From Flavobacteriaceae bacterium (lineage in GTDB: Bacteria; Bacteroidota; Bacteroidia; Flavobacteriales; Flavobacteriaceae): a stretch of DNA of 45,618 nucleotides. The stretch covers positions 1-45,618 of the forward strand of contig CANFNV010000013.1 of NCBI GenBank assembly GCA_947448525.1. Reading direction: 5' to 3'. Positions 1-9,193 of the stretch are shown one piece after another (the first letter of the stretch is position 1; each line of letters opens with the position of its first letter). The notes below the pieces were generated by a model. The model did no database searches. It had not been told where the DNA came from and saw nothing but the letters and a program-made list of their open reading frames with translations. The translations under genes and the position numbers were made by a program.

Positions 1-56
1 ACACTAAAACACTTCGTGTGATTAAAAGATAGTAGTAAGAAAAATCTAAATTATTA

Positions 57-89
57 AAACTCTCCTCAAGAAATTGAGGAGGGTTTTTT
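57..89 (+). terminator. Rho-independent terminator of an upstream gene
   Basis: The inverted repeat CTCCTCAA / TTGAGGAG encloses a GAAA loop. The stem extends outward with one G-T wobble, a C-G pair and several A-T pairs, and a T-run follows. No coding region is visible in bases 1-56, so it presumably ends a + strand gene lying left of the window. Confidence 0.85.
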
Positions 90-123
90 GATTAAAAAGC
101 AAATTACATTTAAATTGTGTCTG

Positions 124-178
124 TACAATTTTATCCCTAATTTAGGACTTTTAAAAAACAGGTAATTTTTTATATTTA
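124..178 (+). promoter_or_regulatory. Promoter A with shared CCC-N7-GGA element, upstream of the giant T9SS gene
   Basis: CCC (135-137) is separated by 7 nt from GGA (145-147) and preceded by ATTTTAT. A TATATTTA box at 171-178 resembles the Bacteroidota -7 consensus TAnnTTTG. The same arrangement occurs at about 4915, 18030 and 40029. The GGACTTT half sits about where a -33 TTTG would be, suggesting activator dependence. This is inferred from sequence only. Confidence 0.55.
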
Positions 179-222
179 CAAATATTTTAATCGGTCGAAA
201 ATTTAACCAAATATCTATTTTT

Positions 223-3200
223 ATGAAAAAAAATCTACTTAACCGAAAAAGTATTTTTTTACTTTATTTCTGTGTTTTCATTGTTTTACTTATTTCTAAC
301 AACGCAAGAGGGCAACAAGTACTGGGTTCTTTTCCATACATGGATGGCGGATTTGAAGGGCAAACGGCAACTATAGCAGGAACAACTATTCCGGGCACTT
401 TATCAGCAACTTCTTGGTCTGTTAGTCCTTCTTCATCGGCTACAACAAAAATAATGATAAATAATCCAGCATTGGCTAGGACTGGAAATAAGTATGCAAG
501 CCACGCTACAACAACCACTAATGCAAGATTGCAGTCACCAACCTCGGCTACTGTTATAAATGCACCTGCGGTAAGTACGCAATATACTGTTCAATATTAT
601 TATAAAACCACAACAGATCAAACATTAAGTTTACAAGGTTCTATATATAATGATGTAACTACGGGTGTGTCAAATAATAGTAAATCAGCTCTAGTTACGT
701 CAACATACCAGTCAGGAGTTTGGACTAAAGCAACTGTTACTCTTACTACAAATACTGCAACCGTAGTTTCAAATACAAATTTTGCAGGAGTAAGATATTT
801 GTCTGCTACTACTTCCATAGTGAATATTGATGATTTTGTAGTTTATCCAGGTTCTGTAGATACTACTCTTCCTGATAATTCCACTTCTGGTATTGTTTCC
901 AATCTAACTGCATCTGCATTAACACTTGGCTGGACTGCACCTGCAACAGGAGTAGACGGTGGTGGATATATGGTTGTGCGTTACAATTCTTCTCCAAATG
1001 TGGATAATATTCCTAATGCCAATGGAATATATACTTTAGGAAATACAATTACTAATGGAACTGGATCTTTGCAAGGAACTGTAGTTTATATTGGAACTGC
1101 TACCTCATTTAATGATTCCTTATTAACTTCTGGATCAACCTATTATTATAAAATATTTACTGTTGATAAAGCTTTCAATTTTTCTGCTGAAAACCTTGTT
1201 ACTGCAACTACACTTTCTGCTCCAGCGACCCCAATTGCTAGCGCTGCAACTGTATTAAACTCAAATGGCTTTACAGCAAATTGGAACTCTGTTACGGGAG
1301 CAACAAGTTATAATGTTTATTTGTACGAAGCCAATACTTCTCAAAATATTGTAGGATGGACATTTCCTGTTTCATGGACCCCTGCACAAGGGGTAACCCC
1401 GGTTGCGGATATTGCAAATGCAAATAATACTACTAAAGTCATTACGCAAAGCGGTGGTACTGTTACTGCAGGAGAAGGTTCTGGTGGACCAGGTACCTAT
1501 GCAATTTCAGGAACTTCTTGGTATGTAGCAGTTGGAAAAAATTGGGAGATTCAAGCCAATACAACAGGTTATAAAAATATTAAAGTATCTTCAAAATTAT
1601 ATTCTACAGCACCAAAGGATTTTAAATTGCAATATAAAATTGGTTCTAGCGGAATTTATGCAGATGTACCCGGAGGAGCTATAGTTTGTTCAGGTGATTG
1701 GGGAACTGGAAATCTTTATAATTTAGTGCTTCCCGCAGAATGTGAAAATCAACCTTCTGTTTATTTACGATGGATAAATTATACATCCGTAGATTATACT
1801 ACTGGCGCTGGATTAATTGGAGGCTCAGTAAGATTAGATGATATATTAGTAACGGGAAATTCATATCAAATTGTAGCTGGATATCCAATAAATGTTGCTA
1901 CAAATTCTGCAACAATCACAGGGTTAAATCCAGGTAGTACTTATTATTATGAAGTTAATGCATCCAATGGAAGTGCTAATTCTTTAAATTCTAACCAAAT
2001 TACTGCTAATACAAAAATATCTCAAAATTTAGCAGATTTTAGAACTATTGCATCGGGAGATTTTTCTGATTCTTCTATTTGGGAATGGAACGATGGTTCT
2101 GGAGTATGGGTAATAGCCACTCAAGCACCTTCTAGTACAAACAATTTATTAATTGTTTCTGGACATAGTGTTGCAATGACCGCCGATTTTACTATTGGAA
2201 TTAACAATGTAATGATCGTTAAGGGAACATTAAATTTAGCAGGGAAAAATATTTCTGGTAGCGGTAATTTTATTCTATCTGCTGGAGCATCAATTAAATT
2301 AGGTGAAAACGCCTCTTTAGCTACTGCTATTACCACAAGTAGTTATGCCTATAACTCTTCTGCAAATTACTTTTTTGACGGTCTATCAGTTGCTCAATCC
2401 ACTACATTGGTCCCAACAAACTTATTAGGTAATATTACTATTTCTAACCCTGCTGGTGTTAAACTTTCACAAAGTTTAAAAGCATACTTGTCCAGCACAA
2501 TATTAATAACAAGTACAGGGAAAATATTATTTGGCGATGGTATTATTTTAACAGCTAATTTCTCTGGAACGGGTAATTTTATTGCTCAGTCAGGAAGTAC
2601 TTTAGTAATAACTAGTGCTGATGGAATAGCATCTGGAATTACTACAGGAAATATTAGAAACTCCGGAACTAGAACTTTTAGCAATGGTGTAAACTATAAT
2701 TTCACTAAAAATGATTTAATAAGTGTTGTAAATATGGGTACTGCCTTCACCATTGTTTCTCCGGCAACAACTCCAGAAATCACAAGTATTAATGATTTAA
2801 CTGTAAATAATGCTTTAAATGTTAATGTTCCTGCAAATATTAAAATTGATGGAGCTCTTATTTTTGTTTCTGGAAATATAGTAACGGGAACCAATACTAT
2901 TACTCTAGGAACTTTAGGAAGTATTTCTGGTGCGGGAACAGGTTGGGTTGTTGGAAATCTAATAAAACAAACAGCTTCAGGGGATAATCCTTCCTTTAAT
3001 TATGCAATTGGTGATGCAACTAATTATACACCCGTTGCTTTAACTTTTGCGTCAAATAATTCTTCTATTAGTACTGGAAGTATTGCTGCAAGTACTTCAT
3101 ATGGTGATCATCCATCTATTGCAAATTCTGGTTTGGATGATATAAAAAGTGTAAATAGAACTTGGACTTTAACCAATAACGGTATTACAGGTTTTACAAA

Positions 3201-4806
3201 TTATGAGGCATCATTTACTTATTCTAGTTTGGATAATGATAATGGAACTATCCCAGCTAATTATATTGTTAGAAATTTTGAAAATACTACATGGAATACT
3301 GTATCCGTTTCTGGTACACCATCGAATACCAATACAATTTCAACGGGAATAACTGGTTTTGGAGATTTTGCAATTGGTGAAATGACAGGACTTCCGGCTT
3401 TTTCTACACAACCTCAAAGTTCTTCAATTTGTGGTGGAAGTAACGCTTCTTTTACAGTTTCAATAAGTACTACATTACCTTCAACCATAAAGTGGCAAAG
3501 AAGTAGTAATAATGGAATTTCATGGATTGATATTACAGCTAATTTAGATTCTTCAACCACTTATGGCGGATTTACAACTAACACACTAACAATAACTGGC
3601 TCGGATAACACAATTAATACCTATAAATATAAAGCTGTTTGTACAACTATTAATGGTTCAACAGATTCTAATGTGGCAAATCTTTCAGTTATAACAACAA
3701 GTGCTCCATCAGCAAGTGACCAATCATTTTGCGTTTCAGGAACTGTTGCTGATTTAATTGCTACCGGTACTTCCTTAAATTGGTATTCCGTAGCAACAAA
3801 TGGAACTTCTTTAGTTTTAACTGATAACCTTTCTACTGGAACTTATTATGTTTCACAAACTGAAAATTCATGTGAAAGTAATAGAACATCCATTTTGGTT
3901 ACTGTAAATCCACAGCCAACTCAACCAACTATTGCTTGCTACCAATCAGCTTCATTTAATACGACTACATGTTCTTGGGATGTAACGGGAACGCAACCTG
4001 TGCAACCTACATTAGCTTGTTATGAAACGGCTTCTTTTAATACTACAACTTGTTTATGGGATGTTTCGGGAACACAACCTGCGCAACCAACATTGGCTTG
4101 TTATGAAACCGCTTCATTTAACACGACAACTTGTTTATGGGATGTTTCGGGAACACAACCTGCTCAACCAATATTGGCTTGTTATGAAACCGCTTCATTT
4201 AACACGACAACTTGTTTATGGAATGTTACAGGTTCACTACCTACGCAACCTACTTTAGCATGTTATGAAACTGCTTCATTTAATACTACAACTTGTTTAT
4301 GGGATGTTACAGGAACACCTGTTTTAGCTCCTACAGGCGCAACATCACAAACCTTAAACTCAGGTCAATCTATTGTAGATATTGCTGTTACTGGAAATAA
4401 TATTGTTTGGTATTCTTCAAGTGCAGAAGCAATATCTAATTCGAATCCATTAGCGCCTTCAACTGTTTTAGTAAGCGGAACAACTTATTACGCCATGCAA
4501 ACAGTGAATGGATGTACTAGTACTTCTCCCCTAGCAGTTTTAGTAACTATCAATTTAGCAAATGCAAATTTTGAGATGAATGGATTGCAATATTTTCCAA
4601 ATCCAGTAGTGAATAATTTACATTTAATCAATTCACAGACCATTGATTCTGTTTCCGTTTATAATATTATAGGCCAGCAACTCCGAATAATTCTTCCTAA
4701 TGCTCTTTCTACAGAAATAGACATGAGTACTTTTCCCGAAGGCAATTATATTTTACAAATTGAATCTAATGGAAATCATAAAGTTATTAAAGTTTCCAAA
4801 AGATAA
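223..4806 (+). CDS. Giant secreted multidomain protein with T9SS C-terminal sorting domain
   Basis: This is a 1527-residue exported protein. Residues 1-31 form a signal peptide. A jelly-roll/CBM-like region follows (about 34-210), then a fibronectin III domain (from about 220). A second FN3-like domain (about 333-595) appears to be split by a roughly 165-residue insertion. A repetitive beta-rich region starts near 605, followed by Ig-like segments, five 27-residue CYETASFNTTTCLWDV-type repeats (1232-1366), a further Ig/CHU_C-like domain, and a type A T9SS sorting domain. The sorting domain starts near YFPNPVVNN (about 1455) and ends in KVIKVSKR. No catalytic domain was recognised. It stands alone between two terminators but shares promoter element A with the PUL operons, which suggests surface polysaccharide binding or adhesion linked to this glycan. 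An undetected catalytic domain or a plain adhesin are alternatives. Confidence 0.85.
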   Translation: MKKNLLNRKSIFLLYFCVFIVLLISNNARGQQVLGSFPYMDGGFEGQTATIAGTTIPGTLSATSWSVSPSSSATTKIMINNPALARTGNKYASHATTTTNARLQSPTSATVINAPAVSTQYTVQYYYKTTTDQTLSLQGSIYNDVTTGVSNNSKSALVTSTYQSGVWTKATVTLTTNTATVVSNTNFAGVRYLSATTSIVNIDDFVVYPGSVDTTLPDNSTSGIVSNLTASALTLGWTAPATGVDGGGYMVVRYNSSPNVDNIPNANGIYTLGNTITNGTGSLQGTVVYIGTATSFNDSLLTSGSTYYYKIFTVDKAFNFSAENLVTATTLSAPATPIASAATVLNSNGFTANWNSVTGATSYNVYLYEANTSQNIVGWTFPVSWTPAQGVTPVADIANANNTTKVITQSGGTVTAGEGSGGPGTYAISGTSWYVAVGKNWEIQANTTGYKNIKVSSKLYSTAPKDFKLQYKIGSSGIYADVPGGAIVCSGDWGTGNLYNLVLPAECENQPSVYLRWINYTSVDYTTGAGLIGGSVRLDDILVTGNSYQIVAGYPINVATNSATITGLNPGSTYYYEVNASNGSANSLNSNQITANTKISQNLADFRTIASGDFSDSSIWEWNDGSGVWVIATQAPSSTNNLLIVSGHSVAMTADFTIGINNVMIVKGTLNLAGKNISGSGNFILSAGASIKLGENASLATAITTSSYAYNSSANYFFDGLSVAQSTTLVPTNLLGNITISNPAGVKLSQSLKAYLSSTILITSTGKILFGDGIILTANFSGTGNFIAQSGSTLVITSADGIASGITTGNIRNSGTRTFSNGVNYNFTKNDLISVVNMGTAFTIVSPATTPEITSINDLTVNNALNVNVPANIKIDGALIFVSGNIVTGTNTITLGTLGSISGAGTGWVVGNLIKQTASGDNPSFNYAIGDATNYTPVALTFASNNSSISTGSIAASTSYGDHPSIANSGLDDIKSVNRTWTLTNNGITGFTNYEASFTYSSLDNDNGTIPANYIVRNFENTTWNTVSVSGTPSNTNTISTGITGFGDFAIGEMTGLPAFSTQPQSSSICGGSNASFTVSISTTLPSTIKWQRSSNNGISWIDITANLDSSTTYGGFTTNTLTITGSDNTINTYKYKAVCTTINGSTDSNVANLSVITTSAPSASDQSFCVSGTVADLIATGTSLNWYSVATNGTSLVLTDNLSTGTYYVSQTENSCESNRTSILVTVNPQPTQPTIACYQSASFNTTTCSWDVTGTQPVQPTLACYETASFNTTTCLWDVSGTQPAQPTLACYETASFNTTTCLWDVSGTQPAQPILACYETASFNTTTCLWNVTGSLPTQPTLACYETASFNTTTCLWDVTGTPVLAPTGATSQTLNSGQSIVDIAVTGNNIVWYSSSAEAISNSNPLAPSTVLVSGTTYYAMQTVNGCTSTSPLAVLVTINLANANFEMNGLQYFPNPVVNNLHLINSQTIDSVSVYNIIGQQLRIILPNALSTEIDMSTFPEGNYILQIESNGNHKVIKVSKR
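3916..4320 (+). repeat. Five tandem 81-nt in-frame repeats
   Basis: Five consecutive 81-nt units each encode 27 residues of the form P-x-QP-x-x-ACYxxASFNTTTC-x-W-x-V. Units 3 and 4 share long identical DNA stretches, while units 1 and 5 are more diverged. Each unit has two cysteines spaced to form a small disulfide-bonded module. The pattern fits expansion and contraction by recombination or slippage within the coding sequence. Confidence 0.95.
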
Positions 4807-4822
4807 ATTATATAAATAGCAC

Positions 4823-4850
4823 AAAGGTCACAAATCGTGGCCTTTTTTGT
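4823..4850 (+). terminator. Rho-independent terminator after the giant T9SS gene
   Basis: The stem AAAGGTCAC / GTGGCCTTT (one G-T wobble) has loop AAATC and is followed by a T-run. It lies 17 nt after the stop codon and separates this gene from the uronate operon. Confidence 0.85.
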
Positions 4851-4907
4851 TTATAGTCAGTGAATTAAATAAAATAAAAAAATTGTCTGAAAAAAATAAA
4901 TGGTATT

Positions 4908-4957
4908 ATTTTATCCCACTTTTTGGACTTTCATTTTTTTTTAATTATAGTTATTTG
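4908..4957 (+). promoter_or_regulatory. Promoter B with shared CCC-N7-GGA element, uronate operon
   Basis: TTTTATCCC (CCC at 4915-4917) is followed after 7 nt by GGACTTT (GGA at 4925-4927). A TTATTTG box at 4951-4957 lies 30 nt from the GGA. This -7 box keeps the TTTG half but lacks the TA half of TAnnTTTG. Predicted transcription would begin about 35 nt before kdgK. Confidence 0.55.
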
Positions 4958-4999
4958 TAATATAAATTAATTGAATATTGAATATAAAAATTTTAAACA

Positions 5000-6043
5000 A
5001 TGTCTAAAAAAGTAGTAACATTTGGTGAGATAATGTTAAGATTAGCACCACAAGGATTTTTAAGATTTTCGCAAGCAGACAATTTTGATGTTGTATACGG
5101 CGGAGGAGAATCAAACGTAGCAGTTTCATTGGCAAATTATGGAATTCCTGTTGATTTTGTAACCCGTTTACCAAAGAATGATATTGGAGAATGTGCCATG
5201 ATGGAAATGCGCAAAAGAGGAGTTGGAGTGGATAAAATTGTATGGGGTGGCGAGCGTTTAGGAATTTATTTCCTTGAAACGGGTGCTGTTAGTAGAGGGA
5301 GTAAAGTGGTTTATGATAGAGCTCATTCTTCTATGTCGGATATCCAACCAGGAATGGTAAATTGGAAAGAAGTTTTTCAAGGTGTGAATTGGTTCCACTG
5401 GACCGGAATTACACCCGCCATTTCACAAAGTTCTGCCGATGCTTGTTTGGAAGCAGTAAAAGTAGCTAGCCAAATGGGCGTTACTATTTCGACCGATTTG
5501 AACTACAGAGCTAAACTATGGAAATATGGGGGCGATCGTGAAGCGATTATGACCGAATTAACTTCGTATTGCGATGTGATTTTAGGAAATGAAGAAGATG
5601 CAGAAATGCACTTTGGAATCAAACCAGATGGGGCTGCAGTTCAAACACACGGTCATGATGTAAAAGCAGAAGCGTTCTTATCGGTTTGCCAACAAATGAT
5701 GAAAAAATTTCCAAGAGCTAAAAAAGTAATCACTACATTAAGAGGCTCTATTTCTGCATCACACAATACTTGGGCAGGAGTTTTATATGACGGAAAACAA
5801 ATGCTACAAACTCGTCAATACCAAATTACCGATATTGTAGACAGAGTTGGTGGAGGTGATTCCTTTATGGGAGGATTAATCTACGGATTATTGACTTACC
5901 CAGATAACGATCAAAACGCATTGGATTTTGCCGTTGCAGCTTCTTGCCTAAAACACACCATTAAAGGAGACGCCAATTTAGTAACTGTTGATGAAGTAAA
6001 CAAACTCATGGGGGGCGATGCTTCTGGAAGAGTTGCAAGATAA
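5000..6043 (+). CDS. kdgK: 2-keto-3-deoxygluconate kinase (PfkB family)
   Basis: This 347-residue cytoplasmic sugar kinase would phosphorylate 2-keto-3-deoxygluconate (KDG) to KDPG. Visible PfkB features are an N-terminal VVTFGEIMLRL strand, a GGGESNVAVSLA substrate-binding segment (about 34-45), and the C-terminal anion-hole motif DRVGGGDSF with catalytic base Asp287. It is the first gene of the operon and only 5 nt separate its stop from the next start. KDPG aldolase two genes downstream makes KDG rather than fructose or ribose the most likely substrate. Length is slightly above the usual 310-340 residues. The family assignment is firm; the substrate rests on motif similarity and context. 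Confidence 0.93.
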   Translation: MSKKVVTFGEIMLRLAPQGFLRFSQADNFDVVYGGGESNVAVSLANYGIPVDFVTRLPKNDIGECAMMEMRKRGVGVDKIVWGGERLGIYFLETGAVSRGSKVVYDRAHSSMSDIQPGMVNWKEVFQGVNWFHWTGITPAISQSSADACLEAVKVASQMGVTISTDLNYRAKLWKYGGDREAIMTELTSYCDVILGNEEDAEMHFGIKPDGAAVQTHGHDVKAEAFLSVCQQMMKKFPRAKKVITTLRGSISASHNTWAGVLYDGKQMLQTRQYQITDIVDRVGGGDSFMGGLIYGLLTYPDNDQNALDFAVAASCLKHTIKGDANLVTVDEVNKLMGGDASGRVAR

Positions 6044-6048
6044 TTAAC

Positions 6049-6498
6049 ATGGTAGTAGATACGTTAAATAACGCCCACAAATACTATAATTTACATCCTT
6101 CCTTTGCAAAAGCATTTGAGTTTTTACATCAAAATGATTTAGAAAATCTTACCGAAGGAGTTTGTGAAACTCCAGAAAAATTGAAAGTAATTGTGAATAC
6201 CGCAAATGCAAAAACACAAGAAGTAAGTCTAGCTAAATTTGAATGCCATGATAAAAACATTGACATACAAGTATGCGTAAAAGGCTTGGAAACTTATGGT
6301 TGGAAACCAAGAGAAAAATGCGTAATTCCTAACGGAGATTATAATCCAGATAAAGACGTTCGTTTTTTTAGTGATGCACCCGATATGTTTTTTCAATTAA
6401 CCAATAGACAATTTGCTATCTTCTTTCCAGAAGACGTGCATGCTCCAATGATTGGGGAAGGCGAAATAAAAAAAGTAGTAATTAAAGTTAAAATATAA
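6049..6498 (+). CDS. YhcH/YjgK/YiaL (DUF386) family protein
   Basis: This 149-residue cytoplasmic protein has the two hallmark segments of the family: HDKNIDIQVCVKG-x-E (around residues 68-82) and FAIFFPEDVHAP (around 122-133). These supply the His and Glu residues of the metal-binding jelly-roll. Family members accompany catabolism of sialic acid, xylulose derivatives and uronates, and are suspected to act as sugar anomerases or isomerases, but no reaction is settled for this one. It is packed between kdgK (5 nt) and the aldolase gene (3 nt), so it very likely handles an intermediate of the uronate or KDG pathway. A helper for ring opening of unsaturated or keto-uronates is possible. Confidence 0.88.
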   Translation: MVVDTLNNAHKYYNLHPSFAKAFEFLHQNDLENLTEGVCETPEKLKVIVNTANAKTQEVSLAKFECHDKNIDIQVCVKGLETYGWKPREKCVIPNGDYNPDKDVRFFSDAPDMFFQLTNRQFAIFFPEDVHAPMIGEGEIKKVVIKVKI

Positions 6499-6501
6499 AT
6501 T

Positions 6502-7164
6502 ATGAGTTCTATCGAGAAAGTATCGAATGCTATTGTTGCCCAAGGAATGCTTCCTTTGTATTTCAATGCAGATGAAACAGTAACATTAGAAGTATTAAGA
6601 GCCATTTACAGAGCAGGTATAAAAGCAGTAGAATATACGAGCCGAGGTGATTCGGCACTGAGCAACTTCACTAAAATGGTAGCAGTAAGAAATGTAGAAA
6701 TGCCCGATTTATTATTAGGAATAGGAACCATAAAAAACTTAAAACAAGCCGAAGAATATTTTGCGGTTGGTGCAGATTTTTTCATCAGTCCAGGATTTGT
6801 TCCAGAAGTTGGGGCATTTTTAAAAAGCAAAGGAGTTTTATACAGCCCAGGATGCATGACGCCTACAGAAATTATAGCAGCTGAGAATGCTGGAATTCAT
6901 TTTATAAAACTGTTTCCAGGAAACATGCTAGGTCCTGAATTTCTTAGCGGTATAAAAGATTTGTTCCCAAAATTATTATTTATGCCAACAGGAGGTGTAG
7001 ATACCACTAAAGAAAACATAAGTGGCTGGTTTAAAGCAGGTGTTTCTGCCGTTGGAATGGGAAGCAAATTAATCAGCAAGCAATTAATGGCTGAAAAAGA
7101 TTATGCTACTATAGAATCAGAAACCAAAGCAGTATTGGCTTTAATTCAAACCATAAAAAATTAA
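6502..7164 (+). CDS. eda: KDPG / 4-hydroxy-2-oxoglutarate aldolase
   Basis: This 220-residue class I aldolase would cleave 2-keto-3-deoxy-6-phosphogluconate to pyruvate and glyceraldehyde 3-phosphate. The TIM-barrel signatures are present: AVEYTSRG with Glu44, GIGTIKN, FFISPGFVPEV, SPGCMTPTE, and FIKLFPG with the Schiff-base lysine Lys136, then MPTGGV for phosphate binding. The strand-2 motif EYTSRG differs from the EITLRT seen in enterobacterial Eda. It completes kinase plus aldolase chemistry together with kdgK and lies 3 nt from both neighbouring genes. Assignment is firm. Confidence 0.93.
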   Translation: MSSIEKVSNAIVAQGMLPLYFNADETVTLEVLRAIYRAGIKAVEYTSRGDSALSNFTKMVAVRNVEMPDLLLGIGTIKNLKQAEEYFAVGADFFISPGFVPEVGAFLKSKGVLYSPGCMTPTEIIAAENAGIHFIKLFPGNMLGPEFLSGIKDLFPKLLFMPTGGVDTTKENISGWFKAGVSAVGMGSKLISKQLMAEKDYATIESETKAVLALIQTIKN

Positions 7165-7167
7165 AAG

Positions 7168-7992
7168 ATGAAAACAGTAGTTATAACAGGAGCAGGTGGA
7201 GTTTTGTGTGGAACATTGGCAAAAGCATTGGCTAAACAAGGCCATCAAATAGCACTTTTAGATTTAAAAAAAGAAGCTGCAGATGCTATTGCAAATGAAA
7301 TTAATGCGACTGGAGGTAAAGCTATTGGTGTTGCTGCAAATGTATTGGAAAAAGAATCTTTAGAAGCTGCCAAAAAAGAAGTTAATGAAAAATTAGGCAG
7401 CTGCGATATTTTAATAAACGGTGCAGGTGGAAACCATCCATTAGGAACCACAACAAATCCATTTCTATTGGAGGAAGATTTACTAAATACCGCTGAAGGT
7501 TTTAAAACTTTTTTTGATTTGGATGCTGAAGGTATAAAGTTTGTTTTCAATTTAAATTTTATTGGAACCTTATTACCAACACAAGTTTTTTCAAAAGACA
7601 TGATTGGTAAAAAAGGATGTAGTGTTTTAAATATTTCTTCTATGAATGCCTTTACGCCTTTAACAAAAATACCTGCATACAGTGGAGCAAAAGCGGCGGT
7701 ATCAAACTTTACGCAATGGCTAGCTGTACATTTTTCTAAAGTGGGAATTCGCGTGAATGCCTTGGCTCCTGGATTTTTCTTAACGGATCAAAACCGTGCT
7801 TTATTGACGACTCCAGATGGAAATTTAACTCCAAGAGGTAATAGCATTATAGACCAAACCCCAATGGGAAGATTTGGAGAGCCTGAAGATTTAATTAGCA
7901 CTACATTATATTTATGTGATGACGCTTCTTCCTTTGTGACAGGAGTAGTTATTCCTATTGATGGAGGGTTTAGCGCGTATAGCGGAGTTTAA
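7168..7992 (+). CDS. uxuB: SDR-type D-mannonate oxidoreductase (fructuronate reductase)
   Basis: This 274-residue short-chain dehydrogenase has a cofactor motif TGAGGVLCG near the N-terminus, NGAGG at 84-88, catalytic Ser157/158 and the pair Tyr171/Lys175 in YSGAKAAV. It ends with the usual SDR segment IPIDGGFSAYSGV. Length, the inserted segment around residues 95-120 and the position directly before mannonate dehydratase and glucuronate isomerase match the SDR version of UxuB known from Bacillus (YjmF), rather than the shorter KduD of about 250 residues. The predicted reaction is D-fructuronate to D-mannonate with NAD(P)H. KduD activity cannot be excluded from sequence. Confidence 0.82.
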   Translation: MKTVVITGAGGVLCGTLAKALAKQGHQIALLDLKKEAADAIANEINATGGKAIGVAANVLEKESLEAAKKEVNEKLGSCDILINGAGGNHPLGTTTNPFLLEEDLLNTAEGFKTFFDLDAEGIKFVFNLNFIGTLLPTQVFSKDMIGKKGCSVLNISSMNAFTPLTKIPAYSGAKAAVSNFTQWLAVHFSKVGIRVNALAPGFFLTDQNRALLTTPDGNLTPRGNSIIDQTPMGRFGEPEDLISTTLYLCDDASSFVTGVVIPIDGGFSAYSGV

Positions 7993-8023
7993 AAAGAGTA
8001 TTTAAAAATATAGATTACAAGTT

Positions 8024-9184
8024 ATGGAACAAACATGGAGATGGTACGGACCAAATGATCCAGTAAAATTATCAGACGCTAGACAAGCGGGTGCAACCGG
8101 CATTGTTACTGCATTACACCACATTAAAAATGGTCAAGTGTGGGAAGTGGACGAAATCATAAAAAGAAAAAATGAAGTAGAAGCCGCAGGATTAACTTTC
8201 TCTGTTGTAGAAAGTATTCCAGTGCATGAAGATATTAAAAAACAATCAGGCGATTATTTGAAATACATAGAAAACTACAAGCAAAGTATTAGAAACTTAG
8301 CGGCTTGTGGTGTACATATTGTGTGTTATAATTTCATGCCTGTTTTAGATTGGTCTAGAACTGATTTATCTTTTGAAATGCCCGATGGATCTAAGGCATT
8401 GCGATTTGATATCAATGAGTTTGCAGCTTTTGAATTATTTATTCTAAAAAGACCTGGTGCAGAAAACACCTATAGCGAGGCACAAAAAGCCAAAGCTAAA
8501 GCGACTTTTGAAAAGCTATCCGATGCTGATAAAATAAAATTACAACAAAATATTATTGCTGGTTTACCAGGGGCTGAAGAATCGTATACGGTAGAAGATT
8601 TCTTAAAAGTACTTCAAGGATATGATGGCATTGATGCGGCTAGATTGAAAGAAAATTTATATTTTTTTTTAAGAGAAATCATCCCAGTGGCAGAAAGTGT
8701 CGGTGTATTAATGGCGATTCATCCAGACGATCCACCTTATCCTATTTTAGGATTACCAAGAGTCGTTAGTACCGAAGCTGATTTAATTCAATTATTAAAT
8801 GCAATTGATTCTCCATCAAACGGATTTACAATGTGTACGGGATCTTATGGTGTAATTGCTGAAAACGATTTACCAGGAATTGTAGACCGCCATGGAGATA
8901 AAATGAATTTCATACATTTGCGAAGTACCCAAAGAGACGAGGAAGGAAATTTCTATGAAGCCAACCATTTAGAAGGCGATGTGGATATGTATGAAGTAGT
9001 AAAATCGATTCTAAAAAAACAAAAACAAACCAAAAGAATCATTCCAATGCGTCCCGATCACGGACACCAAATGCTTGATGATTTGAACAAAAAAACCAAC
9101 CCAGGATATTCTGGTATCGGTCGTTTAAGAGGTCTTGCTGAATTGCGAGGTCTGGAAATGGGAATTGAGAAAAGTCTTTTTTAA
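8024..9184 (+). CDS. uxuA: D-mannonate dehydratase
   Basis: This 386-residue metal-dependent TIM-barrel enzyme would convert D-mannonate to KDG. The N-terminus [14 protein letters not shown] and the stretch [12 protein letters not shown] are characteristic of UxuA. Metal and substrate residues lie in [11 protein letters not shown], in TMCTGSYGV, in [10 protein letters not shown] and in MRPDHGHQM near the C-terminus. It sits between the fructuronate reductase and glucuronate isomerase genes. It is of normal length and no damage is visible. Confidence 0.96.
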   Translation: MEQTWRWYGPNDPVKLSDARQAGATGIVTALHHIKNGQVWEVDEIIKRKNEVEAAGLTFSVVESIPVHEDIKKQSGDYLKYIENYKQSIRNLAACGVHIVCYNFMPVLDWSRTDLSFEMPDGSKALRFDINEFAAFELFILKRPGAENTYSEAQKAKAKATFEKLSDADKIKLQQNIIAGLPGAEESYTVEDFLKVLQGYDGIDAARLKENLYFFLREIIPVAESVGVLMAIHPDDPPYPILGLPRVVSTEADLIQLLNAIDSPSNGFTMCTGSYGVIAENDLPGIVDRHGDKMNFIHLRSTQRDEEGNFYEANHLEGDVDMYEVVKSILKKQKQTKRIIPMRPDHGHQMLDDLNKKTNPGYSGIGRLRGLAELRGLEMGIEKSLF

Positions 9185-9193
9185 GAATAATTT

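Noticed and set aside
4022..4258. 78-codon open frame on the + strand within the repeat region
   Set aside because: It is an alternative frame of the 81-nt repeats inside the T9SS gene. Its own repetitiveness is a by-product of the repeat.
3916..4320. CRISPR-like array
   Set aside because: The 81-nt units are contiguous, in frame and have no spacers; they are coding repeats.
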